Shown here: positions 54,093-62,930 of the stretch, one piece after another
How positions within the stretch are numbered: the first letter of the stretch is position 1
Layout: each line of letters starts with the position of its first letter
Assembly: GCA_947646735.1 (NCBI GenBank)
Contig: CANTFK010000077.1
Span: forward strand, 186,001-250,000
Source: Peronospora farinosa
Taxonomy: Eukaryota; Oomycota; Peronosporomycetes; Peronosporales; Peronosporaceae
Reading direction: 5' to 3'
Length of the DNA: 64,000 nt
The notes under the pieces: model-generated
Told to the model about the DNA's origin: nothing
The model's database searches: none
Seen by the model: only the letters and a program-made list of their open reading frames with translations
Position numbers and translations under genes: made by a program

Positions 54093-54980
54093 ATGACTGA
54101 AGACAATGTCGTCGTACCGACTAAACCTGAGTGTGACATCACTACGAAGGTCACTGCCGGTAAAGCCGAAGAGGAATTTCGCAATTACGAAAACTCGGAT
54201 CGACATGCGCTCGTGTCGCGCCACTATGCGCTTATGCGCAAGAACCAGACCGTAGTCTTTCAGGAAAAGATGCAAGCCAAATACGGCTCCTTTGCCAATA
54301 TCAAAATGACTATTCGAGAAGCCTTTACGGCCTTAATGGGGTACGTCGATTCATCTGATCCGGACTCGTCACTGCCCAATCTCGAGCATATGCTACAAAC
54401 GGCCGAGGGCATCCGTGCTGCCGGTCACCCTGACTGGTTTCAACTTGTCGGATTGTTGCATGACATGGGCAAGATTCAGTATCTCTGGGGGGATGCTGAG
54501 GACGGGCAGGAGGGTACGGCTAATGGAGACCAGTGGGCACTTGGTGGAGACACGTGGGTCGTAGGGTGCAAGATTCCTGACTCTGTTGTCTTTCCAGAAT
54601 GCAATGCCACCAATCCCGACATGAGCGATCCACGCTACAATACAAAGTATGGCATGTATGAGCCTCACTGTGGTTTTACGAATCTCAAGTTTGCATGGGG
54701 TCATGACGAGTACCTGTATCAGATGCTTAAGTTTAACAAGACTACTATCCCGGAAGAAGGACTTGGTATGATCCGCTACCACTCGTGCTACCCATGGCAC
54801 AACAAGAAAGAGTACACACATTTGATGAGCGAGGAGGACGAGGATTTACTGGACTGGGTACTCGAGTTCAATAAATTCGACTTGTACACAAAAGCAGATG
54901 TACGTCCAAACGTGGAGAAGCTGTGGCCATACTACCAGGCAATTATTGACAAGTACCTGCCTGGTAAACTATGCTGGTAA
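54093..54980 (+). CDS. MIOX: myo-Inositol oxygenase, copy 2
   Basis: The 295-aa protein has the same length and all iron ligands at the same positions as copy 1 (His99, His123, Asp124, His204, His230, Asp263). Differences are Asp34 to Asn, Ala225 to Gly and Leu294 to Cys. DNA identity is near complete across the coding region but stops close to both ends: the stop is tga in copy 1 and taa here, and the flanks are unrelated. The pattern fits an inverted duplication kept uniform by gene conversion, or a very recent duplication limited to the coding sequence. A frame extends upstream to 54030 but is not shared. The enzyme produces D-glucuronate. Confidence 0.95.
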   Translation: MTEDNVVVPTKPECDITTKVTAGKAEEEFRNYENSDRHALVSRHYALMRKNQTVVFQEKMQAKYGSFANIKMTIREAFTALMGYVDSSDPDSSLPNLEHMLQTAEGIRAAGHPDWFQLVGLLHDMGKIQYLWGDAEDGQEGTANGDQWALGGDTWVVGCKIPDSVVFPECNATNPDMSDPRYNTKYGMYEPHCGFTNLKFAWGHDEYLYQMLKFNKTTIPEEGLGMIRYHSCYPWHNKKEYTHLMSEEDEDLLDWVLEFNKFDLYTKADVRPNVEKLWPYYQAIIDKYLPGKLCW

Positions 54981-55579
54981 ACGAGATACATTTTGGATTA
55001 AGAAAATCGTAGGTCTGTGCTACGTCAAAAGCATTATCTCTTGACTTAAGCTGCATAAAATCCAAGTAGATGACATAAGTATAGATGTGAACCATGAATT
55101 TTACCTGTCTTCAATGTTATTCCCAAGTCTCACTATGACAAGCCATAAACAATGGCACAACAATCAAGACTCTATGAAGGATTTCTGAGCTACTCTACTA
55201 GCTCGAATTCATCGACTTATTTGTGCTATTTTTCAGAATAGGGCACCCAGTACGTACATTGCAGCTCTTTCACGCTAGCCACCACCAGAATGTACGTACC
55301 TGTTGAAGCAATATCTTTGCAACGCACTATTCTTCTGCCTTGCACCGTTATTTTACCAGCATACAATTTATCGTGGACTTCGATGCCGTTGTACTATTGA
55401 AAGACAGTGATCAACCGTTTCAATACTAGTACGTAATGTCAACCCTGTACTGCGCAACAAGATCATTTCTCTGAGCTTGATACTAAAATTGTATAGCAAG
55501 ACCATAACAAGATCTTGTGAATCAAATTCCCCCTTTGGTCCTATTTTTTGATCCTCCAACAATCTCTCCTTCGCTTTCT
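54981..55579. other. Intergenic; no gene recognised
   Basis: Lies between the 3' ends of MIOX copy 2 (+) and LSM2 (-). Small frames only, no repeat or RNA gene noticed. Confidence 0.5.
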
Positions 55580-56019
55580 TTAGCTCTGCTTATTGGCAGT
55601 GGCTTCACGACGTGCTGCGTCCTGCAATAATTCCGTGTCTACTTCACCTGCAGGGATCTGGACGTAACGGATGGAACTTCCTCGAATAAAGCAGTTCTTC
55701 ATATTCATCTGCATTCAAAATATCACGAATTAAAATGACGATAATATTAATGTACCTGACATTATCAAGTTCGACAATATAAATTACCAGTTGTGGAAAT
55801 TTATCGCCTTCTACGACCGACACATTAAGTAATTTAATATTCAGATATTGGTCAACTGAGTCAAGGACACCCATTAGCGCCACGTCGTTCTTGAGCTCTA
55901 CAGCCACTTCTTTGCCGACCAGCGTCTTGAAAAACGAGTAGAAAATCTAGATTAATGTACAGCAACAACAGGATAAGGAGACAGATATATATCCACCAAG
56001 TGATGACTTTGTACCATTT
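55580..56019 (-). CDS. LSM2: U6 snRNA-associated Sm-like protein LSm2 (3 exons)
   Basis: Proposed exons on the - strand are 56019-56017 (the ATG alone), 55946-55788 and 55708-55580, giving 96 aa; the human protein is 95. Introns are 70 and 79 bases with GT-AG ends (atg|gtacaa...tctag|att and ctg|gtaatt...tgcag|atg). The Sm fold is complete. Sm1 reads FYSFFKTLVGKEVAVELKND and LDSVDQYLNIKL. Sm2 is rebuilt across the second junction and includes KNCFIRGSSIRYVQIPAGEV followed by LLQDAARREA. LSm2 is one of seven subunits of the LSm2-8 ring that binds the U6 snRNA 3' end in the nucleus and of the LSm1-7 ring in mRNA decay. The first exon is inferred: in its frame a stop lies just upstream of the ATG, so the start cannot be further 5' without another intron. 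Confidence 0.87.
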
Positions 56020-56590
56020 TATTCTAATTGTTTCGTAATAATGCTTGGGTTATATATTACTGAAATTAATTTAAGACCAAATTCATAACGGAACAATTTT
56101 TTTTGGCAAAATATACAAAATAATGTTTGTACCGTGTAGCCATTTTCTGAGGCAGCGTTGTAGGACGATGTTCGAGTCTCATGACGTATTTCTTGCACTT
56201 CAGTAATTTATATTCACAAAGTGTGCGCTTCTGAGACCCTTTACTCCTAGCACGACTTGGCTGCCTCTCCCTGTAAACAATCAGCTAGTCTTCACGCGTC
56301 GATATTTTGCAACTTAAAACAAGCACAACTTGACCCTACGCCCGACAATTATCCTCGACGCGTCCATGAAATTCCCTATCCCCGAAAAGATTCATTCTAT
56401 CGATCCAAGCAGTGAGATCCACTGTCTTGGAGCCATAGTGTTTGTAAGCTGGACAATGATGCAGTCATGCCACACTGATGCCGTGTCCTGCCTTCCTGGT
56501 GGTTGTTTATACTGTGCCCTCCACAAATCATGACCTTCAAGCTCTTTGCGGTCACATTTCTTTACCGAATATACTGGTCATTAAGCTTGC
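56020..56590. other. LSM2 upstream region
   Basis: LSM2 promoter side and the 3' end of the myotubularin-like gene. A small frame at 56330-56533 has no known motif. Nothing else supported. Confidence 0.45.
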
Positions 56591-56754
56591 TTATCCATCT
56601 TCGCCCGAGTTGTAGCAAACCTTGCACACACGTACGACATCGTAGTATCCAAAATCGGGAAGACTCATTCGATGACTGGTACATCTGCCGCAAAAGACGT
56701 ACCCGCAACAGCGGCAGTGGTGTCGGTTACGCAAAATTGTCTTGAATTTTTTTT
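56591..56754 (-). pseudogene. Out-of-frame remainder of a FYVE zinc finger
   Basis: Reading one base back from the upstream frame, this stretch encodes RNRHHCRCCGYVFCGRC, followed by an aromatic/acidic block and CKVCYNSGEDG with a stop at 56591. Together with WERDEDAACCKRC just before the break this is a complete FYVE domain (WxxD, RHHCRxCG, paired CxxC). The break is at an A8 run, 56754-56747. Confidence 0.85.
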
Positions 56755-59700
56755 GCAGCGCTTGCAACACGCAGCATCTTCATCGCGCTCCCACACGGGC
56801 TGCGAATTCAAGTAGTTTCCTCCCGAGATCACTTTGTCTGCTCCCAGTAATGGTGAACTTCCAGGTGTAAAATTGCGAGAATCTCCGTCTAATGAGCTCG
56901 TGTCAGCCAACTCACCACCGCCTTCGGCTGAGATAGATGTTGAACTCGAGCCTAGTGAAGAGCAGGAAGATGGTGGCGACGACGTCCTAGGGGAATGGTG
57001 TGACTTGCCCGTTCCGTTTGATCCACCGACTCGAACCTTCCTACCACTGCTGGGAGACAATCGGTCACTCTCGTTGCGCAGCGCCGTTTCTGGAAGATTG
57101 TAGTTGTAGCAGCGAAACCGCCGCATTGTCTGCTTAGCAGCGTTCTCTTTGATCGCGACCTGGTGATGCAGCTTAGAACGCTGGGACTCGAGATGGCCGA
57201 GATCACGTTTCAGCTCCTCTCGGCGTGACGGCGAGCTAAAATGTTGATTACGCCGAGCATCGCTTACACGGATTGGGTTGGGCAGCGTTGCAGAACCTAC
57301 TTCCATTGTGTCATCGATATCCTTATCATGAGACCCACCCTTCATCTGTGCGACCACACTGAAAAGAGTATTTTTGAGGCTATTACTCCGTGAACGGCTT
57401 GTAATGGACTTGCGTCGTCGTGAGTTGGGCACATTGTGCCGTTGCGATGGTGCATTTGCTGCTCCAGACAAAGTAGAACCTGAGGAGGCCTCAAGATTTG
57501 CGCGTTGTAACATTTGCGCCATAGTCATGTGCTCTCGAGAAGGAGACTGAGATGATACCGTCGCACGCCCTGCTGCTCCTGCAGTACCCATCGCTACAAT
57601 ACTAGCCAGATCATGGAAATCGAGAGAGGCTGCGGCAGGACGCTTTCCAAAGCTACAGAGTGTTTCCCCGCCAGACATAAATCTCTTCCTCTCCATTTCT
57701 TTTGATGATGTAGTCGGGTCGTCGGGATACTTCAAATTCATACTTCGTGATAGTTTTGCAATGTCAGATCGAAGCTGTCCTGCACGAAGCTCAAGTTGCT
57801 GATCGCTGGTTAACGCAGCGTGTAGACGCGAAAGATCGGCTTCTTGCTGTCGAATAAGCTGTAACATTTCGAACTCTCGCTGTTGTAGGCGCATGTGACC
57901 GATTGCCTTCTGATACTGGCTGACCCAGAGTTGCATGACGCGCACACGGCACACAGGTAGCATCGGCTCCATATGCGACCCGCTCCCCATCGATGCATGT
58001 GCCTCCCTACCTGCAAATAAGGGGTTTAAAAATTGGTCCGTGGTGGCACGAATAACATCCCACACGCTTACACTCGCAACAGTCGACAAGAAGTGGCGCC
58101 GCTCACATTCAGAGTTTTTTTGGAAAGTGCCATACCACGATGAGTAGACAGCTTCAGCAACGGAAGAGAGAAGCAATTCATTGAACTGGAAATGTGTCGG
58201 AAACTGAAGCGTAAGTTGATACACGGCATCGATGAACTGTAAGAAGATTGGAGACGTTTGGTCTGACGTAGGATGCGAACAGCGGCGCTGGAAATTATGG
58301 CCATAGGAGCACCAATCCTTTTCGCAGAGTTGTGCAAAGCCTTCAAGCGTCCTGTAATACGGGTCCAACATTATCTGCGCCAGAGCAGAGAGCTGTGCCG
58401 TGCGGTCCCATCCATCACTGCAGTGCACTAGAACCGCATCACCACGCTCGAGATGCGTAGCCACTTCAGTTGCTCCCTGAAGAATGCTGCAAATATGCTC
58501 CAACCAGCGGCTCTTTTGCACAGCACCAAAGAAATTCGAGTCCTCTACCTCGTACAATGCCTGCGCCAGACCAGTGAGTGAGCTGCGCACTACATGAATG
58601 TTATCAATCCCCATGAACGTGATTGCAGCCATCGGTATCCCATCTCGATCGTACTGCTTCACAGACTCGTAGCCTTTTCCAGCAAGAGCATTGCCTTTCG
58701 CATTAATCTCAGGTCGTGCGTCAACTATGTGCAAGACGCTATTCTTCTTGGGGACCACGTTTATAGATTTCGTAGCTTGATCTGCCGGAATAGCCGCATC
58801 TCGGATAGCCCAAATTAGTTTCTTGTCCTCCGGGTTTGTGCTACGCAACATACCCGTATTGGGCTGGCTGCTACGACATAATGGCGCTCCTGTGCGAGGA
58901 TGGATCCAGGTGAGAGCTGGAAAACGGCTTTTGCTGCGAAAACCGGCTGCACCCTTGATGATTTCATCACTCAAGCACTCGGGGACCATGAGGAACGACG
59001 GATACGTAGGACACAACTGGTAACCTTCGTTGAGCATGCACTTGCGCCAGCGAGGATGGCTCATGGCGCCTTGTCGGGTAAACTCAGTATCCGGGTCGTA
59101 TCGAATGCGTCTCCTCGCTGCGAGCTGAAAAGGTTGTGGAGGTTTTCTCATCGACATCGCATGTGTCAGCTGAGGATAAGCAGCCGACTCACTCTGTTGG
59201 TGTGCAAACTTGGGGCGTTCCATTAAACCATCACTTCCGTTAAGAATCAATTCACCGATGCTTTCTTTCGTAAACGTACACTTCTGAAACTTGCTAATAT
59301 TTGTTGCAAGTGCTCGTGTCATTGGTGGTGGCATCGATAAACTGCTGTGCTTGGGCGCGTAATGAAGCAAATCGCCCTCAAGCTGCATTTCATCTACAGT
59401 AGCTACTGTATGATTGCGGTCTGTTGGGGAGCAGAAACTATTTTCAATGCGTAGCCAGTCAATCTCGCGTACGATATTGTGTAGCATTTTGACGCGTTTG
59501 AGTTCTGCTTCACGAGAAAAATCCCGTACTGAATCCCGTAACCGAGAAATCGGCGAAAGTGTCACGTGATAATGTCCAGCATCCATATTATCTAAAATAA
59601 GTACCGTGATCACGTTATTGTTGCTGCGTTTTTGCTGTTGAATGGACGCTTTCAAAATCTTGCTGACCGGCAAAGTATGAACATCCTCATGAAGTAAACC

Positions 59701-60687
59701 TCGTACTCTGCGATAAGGTACAAACCAAATGCGATAATTAGTCAGCACCAATGTCGCAAGCACGCCCTGATTCGATTCATTTACATGGAACGTCACAGTC
59801 ACTTCCTCTACCATATGCAGAAGTTTCTCATGCCATGGAAAGAGGCAATCCTTTGGTGTTCCTGCATGCATAGCTGTTAATTCATCCTGTCGCACTGCTA
59901 TATCCGGATGCCAACTTCGTGGTAAATGACAATAGGCCTGTTCAAATCTCGGGTTTTGTGGTAGGAAAACCTCTTGAATACTTGTGCCATAGGGATGGTT
60001 CACCAGGTATTTGAGGTCCCTCTCTTCATACTGTACACTACATAGAATACGTCCTTGTGCTCCTGATCCTTTGACTAATTTACACCAAATAAACACTGGT
60101 TTAATGTCCATTTCTTCCTTCACCTCAAGTTTTCCTGATATCACAAATGCACGATTTTTTGTCTCTAATTGAAAATAACGTCCACTTGAATCGAGAGACC
60201 GAGAACGTCGCTGTAAATCTGTAGCATTTGGATCTCTCTTCTTCAATAAGTTATCAACATTTTCATAATCCCGCAAATTAAAATCGCCCAATTCCACAGT
60301 ATTAGACGCGTGTAATGGACGTCCATTAACACCATTCGAGTCTATCGATCGTCCATTATTACTCGATAGATCTTTTCTCTCTGTCTGTTGTCGCTTCTGA
60401 TACTCATTTACAATCTCCCGCCACTCGGGAAAAGGAACACGTAAAGCACCTAATAAATCACTTTGAGATAGTTCGTCCTTGTCAAATACTTCAAGCTCAA
60501 CGTCTAAGGGACCGGCATGAACGAGAGTGATGGTCACGTTAAAATCCCAGCGTGGACTGAGTGATCTCTTGACGCGATGTGAAAACGCCACTTCTTTTCC
60601 GTCGTAAAATACACGCACAAATGGATCACTCTTGCCGCTCAAGTCAGCAGAAGCAAGTGCCTCAGCGCGGATGATCGTTAGCCGCAT
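56665..60687 (-). CDS. C2-GRAM-myotubularin phosphoinositide phosphatase with interrupted FYVE domain
   Basis: The start at 60687 (MRLTIIRAEAL) places the C2 domain at the N-terminus; the frame is open to 60852 but the extra part is repetitive. Domains: C2 at 1-100 (SGKSDPFVRVFYDGKEV, VELEVFDKDELSQSDLLGAL); a GRAM/PH-like domain with TNYRIWFVPYRRVRGL near 350; and myotubularin phosphatase at about 560-880 (RFPALTWIHPRTGAPLCRSS). The catalytic loop VHCSDGWDRTAQLSALAQ has Cys about 756 and the CX5R Arg. FQRRC and VYSSWYGTFQKNSECERR follow. A coiled coil lies near 940-1010, then a long disordered Ser-rich tail and the first half of a FYVE finger. It should dephosphorylate PI3P / PI(3,5)P2 on endosomes. 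The frame ends at 56665, but the FYVE domain continues out of frame to 56591. Confidence 0.9.
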   Translation of the reverse strand: MRLTIIRAEALASADLSGKSDPFVRVFYDGKEVAFSHRVKRSLSPRWDFNVTITLVHAGPLDVELEVFDKDELSQSDLLGALRVPFPEWREIVNEYQKRQQTERKDLSSNNGRSIDSNGVNGRPLHASNTVELGDFNLRDYENVDNLLKKRDPNATDLQRRSRSLDSSGRYFQLETKNRAFVISGKLEVKEEMDIKPVFIWCKLVKGSGAQGRILCSVQYEERDLKYLVNHPYGTSIQEVFLPQNPRFEQAYCHLPRSWHPDIAVRQDELTAMHAGTPKDCLFPWHEKLLHMVEEVTVTFHVNESNQGVLATLVLTNYRIWFVPYRRVRGLLHEDVHTLPVSKILKASIQQQKRSNNNVITVLILDNMDAGHYHVTLSPISRLRDSVRDFSREAELKRVKMLHNIVREIDWLRIENSFCSPTDRNHTVATVDEMQLEGDLLHYAPKHSSLSMPPPMTRALATNISKFQKCTFTKESIGELILNGSDGLMERPKFAHQQSESAAYPQLTHAMSMRKPPQPFQLAARRRIRYDPDTEFTRQGAMSHPRWRKCMLNEGYQLCPTYPSFLMVPECLSDEIIKGAAGFRSKSRFPALTWIHPRTGAPLCRSSQPNTGMLRSTNPEDKKLIWAIRDAAIPADQATKSINVVPKKNSVLHIVDARPEINAKGNALAGKGYESVKQYDRDGIPMAAITFMGIDNIHVVRSSLTGLAQALYEVEDSNFFGAVQKSRWLEHICSILQGATEVATHLERGDAVLVHCSDGWDRTAQLSALAQIMLDPYYRTLEGFAQLCEKDWCSYGHNFQRRCSHPTSDQTSPIFLQFIDAVYQLTLQFPTHFQFNELLLSSVAEAVYSSWYGTFQKNSECERRHFLSTVASVSVWDVIRATTDQFLNPLFAGREAHASMGSGSHMEPMLPVCRVRVMQLWVSQYQKAIGHMRLQQREFEMLQLIRQQEADLSRLHAALTSDQQLELRAGQLRSDIAKLSRSMNLKYPDDPTTSSKEMERKRFMSGGETLCSFGKRPAAASLDFHDLASIVAMGTAGAAGRATVSSQSPSREHMTMAQMLQRANLEASSGSTLSGAANAPSQRHNVPNSRRRKSITSRSRSNSLKNTLFSVVAQMKGGSHDKDIDDTMEVGSATLPNPIRVSDARRNQHFSSPSRREELKRDLGHLESQRSKLHHQVAIKENAAKQTMRRFRCYNYNLPETALRNESDRLSPSSGRKVRVGGSNGTGKSHHSPRTSSPPSSCSSLGSSSTSISAEGGGELADTSSLDGDSRNFTPGSSPLLGADKVISGGNYLNSQPVWERDEDAACCKRCKKNSRQFCVTDTTAAVAGTSFAADVPVIE

Positions 60688-61179
60688 GGAAGAGTGCGGA
60701 CTGCGAGAGTGCGGACTGCGAGAGTGGGACTGCGAGGGGAGTGCGGGGTTGCACTTGGGGTTGTGTTTATAGAATGGCGACATGAACAGACGCGACGATA
60801 TTTGGTTACAACGTTTTATTACACGAGCATAACCTCTTTTATTAAAATCCAAGTACTGTACATGATTAAAACGTTGTGCTGACAGTGTTTTTGCTTTGTT
60901 TTCTTACCAGCTCCACAAGTTTCCGCGAACGTTCCGGCAACTTGACATTGCGCGAATGGCGTTCAGAATAAGGGATACATTTTGCTCATTTAAGTGCTAT
61001 GTCTAATATTTTCAATAGGATTACGTCCTTGGTAGTGGCATAATCCCCCCCAAAAATACCACATGGTTTATATGTTGGTGCACAAGATACTTTGGTGGTT
61101 TAGTTACATTTAACTTTCGCTCACTTACAAGCGACCACAATTAAAAAAATAAAGGAGATTCAAAGGGGATCTGACTGAT
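60688..61179. other. Promoter side of the phosphatase gene; 15-bp repeats
   Basis: About three tandem copies of gagtgcggactgcga-like units lie at 60688-60735 directly before the proposed start, in the open frame (SHSRSPHSRSPHSS), so they could also be N-terminal codons if translation starts upstream at 60783 or 60852. No other gene to 61179. Confidence 0.5.
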
Positions 61180-62800
61180 GTGTATGTAAACGCGCTACGC
61201 GAGCCGTCTTGCCACCAAATGGCTCAACTTCCGCATGTGTCGGATTGTCTCTCATATAAGCGCCACGCTGAAGGCCGTCCAGGCTGCACGATCCTTTGCA
61301 CACAGGCAAAGGAGGTACAGATCTGGGGCCAGTCGATGGTGGTGTCCAGTGGTAGGTTTCTTGCTTGGATCCCTTGGATGTTCATCTTGTCAACAGGTCC
61401 CACCCAGGAAGGGTCTCTCTTGTGGGGTTGCACCGAGAAGAAAAGATTATGCGAGCGTACCTAAGCGGAGATGCCGGGACTTCGGCGTGGCGGCGTACAT
61501 CGTGGTACAGTGTATACTAAAGCAGTAACTGATCACACCAATGTAGACACATTAGGGCAGCTTGCGAACCTCACCATCTCAGCGAACGAGACCACAGTTT
61601 CACCGCAACTTTTTTCGAAAAGGTAACGTACTGTAGATTTTTTGATTGATGTACTACAAATGGACGGCGTCTTAACCGTCCGATTCGTAGTGAATGAGGC
61701 ATTAAACAGCCCGATCCTCGTACTCATGGGCATCCGACAGGATTGCCCGTTAGCATCGCTACTTTTTCTTCTCGTGGCGGAAATACTAGCTTGCAAAGTA
61801 CCTAGATACGTGGGCTGCGGCACCCCAGCATTTTCGAACCAGGATCAGAAATTCTCCGTTTTTCTCGATGTTTCGACGGTTACTTGCACCACGCGAGCAG
61901 ATACCGGAGATAATGTGCATCGTGCATCGTTTTGACAATCTCTCCTGGATATTTATACAACCAGCGAAGAGCGTGTTAATCTTCCTCGATATAGCGGTCG
62001 TAATCTTCGATTATGAATGAATTCCAGTCCTCCGCCATGGTCAAACGACTAGGTATTTAAGGTATCAATAATGGATTGGGGACCTAGTTGACGCAAATTC
62101 AGGCCTGCCGCTACGAGGTGCGGATGAGATAGGGAACGTCTCCAGCGACGTCACAATATGCACATAAAAGCTTAAGCATGCGATAAAGTGGCTAACTCAA
62201 AAAAGTGATCGCTTACTTCTATGGCATGGGCGGCGTGGACAGTCCAAGATATAAGAGGTTCAGCTAATTGGAGCATGTCAGCAGTACTATCCAAAACTGG
62301 AAGAAACAGCACACTAATGGCCTTACCGCCCGAAATCAAAGCGGAGGTCAGCGAGTGGATTGCACCGAGGCAAAAAGAATGGACGATCATCAAACAACAC
62401 CGTGAAGAATCTTTGAAGTGCCAGTAACACACCTCGTGGCCACCAGGTTAAATTAGGATTTTCTTCTCCAATTGTATGAAGACATTCCGACTCTTAGACA
62501 CTTGTACAACCAAGAGCACAAGAATTTTGGGCGACTTACAGGTGCAATCAGGAGTTTTGGATAGTGGATGACTCCCGAAAGTGCGGGCGGATATCAAGCA
62601 CGTGTTCTTAGACAACGCTGACATCATTGGCCAAGCCTGGAAAAGAATATGATGCATAGATTGCTCCGTCTGCGTCAACCACTCTCAAAATTTAGCGGAA
62701 TAGGAGTAGGAGAGTGCGTCCATGGAGCAAGAGGTAGTGGAAAGTCAAACCAGGTCCTTCTTCTTGGAATCTGAGGACTTTTCCCAGAAAATTTGTAAAC
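61180..62800 (+). mobile_element. Decayed non-LTR retrotransposon (LINE) fragment
   Basis: The frame 61642-61935 encodes VLMGIRQDCPLASLLFLLVA, which matches the RT block GxRQGCPLSPLLFNLxxE of LINEs (Gly to Asp here). The catalytic FADD box is not present after it. Frames on either side (61180-61528, 62221-62427) have no clear motif but may be parts of the same dead element. There are no ends, poly-A tail or target duplication that I can define, so the extent is a guess. Confidence 0.5.
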
Positions 62801-62930
62801 TATAACGGTAAATAAACAGTCACTGAAATATATTCCCACTCATAAATAAATTCTATCTTTTATTCGTAAAAAATACGCCATTAATCTTCACGGTTGATAA
62901 TCTACTCTAAAATCTCCCGTAATACTCACC

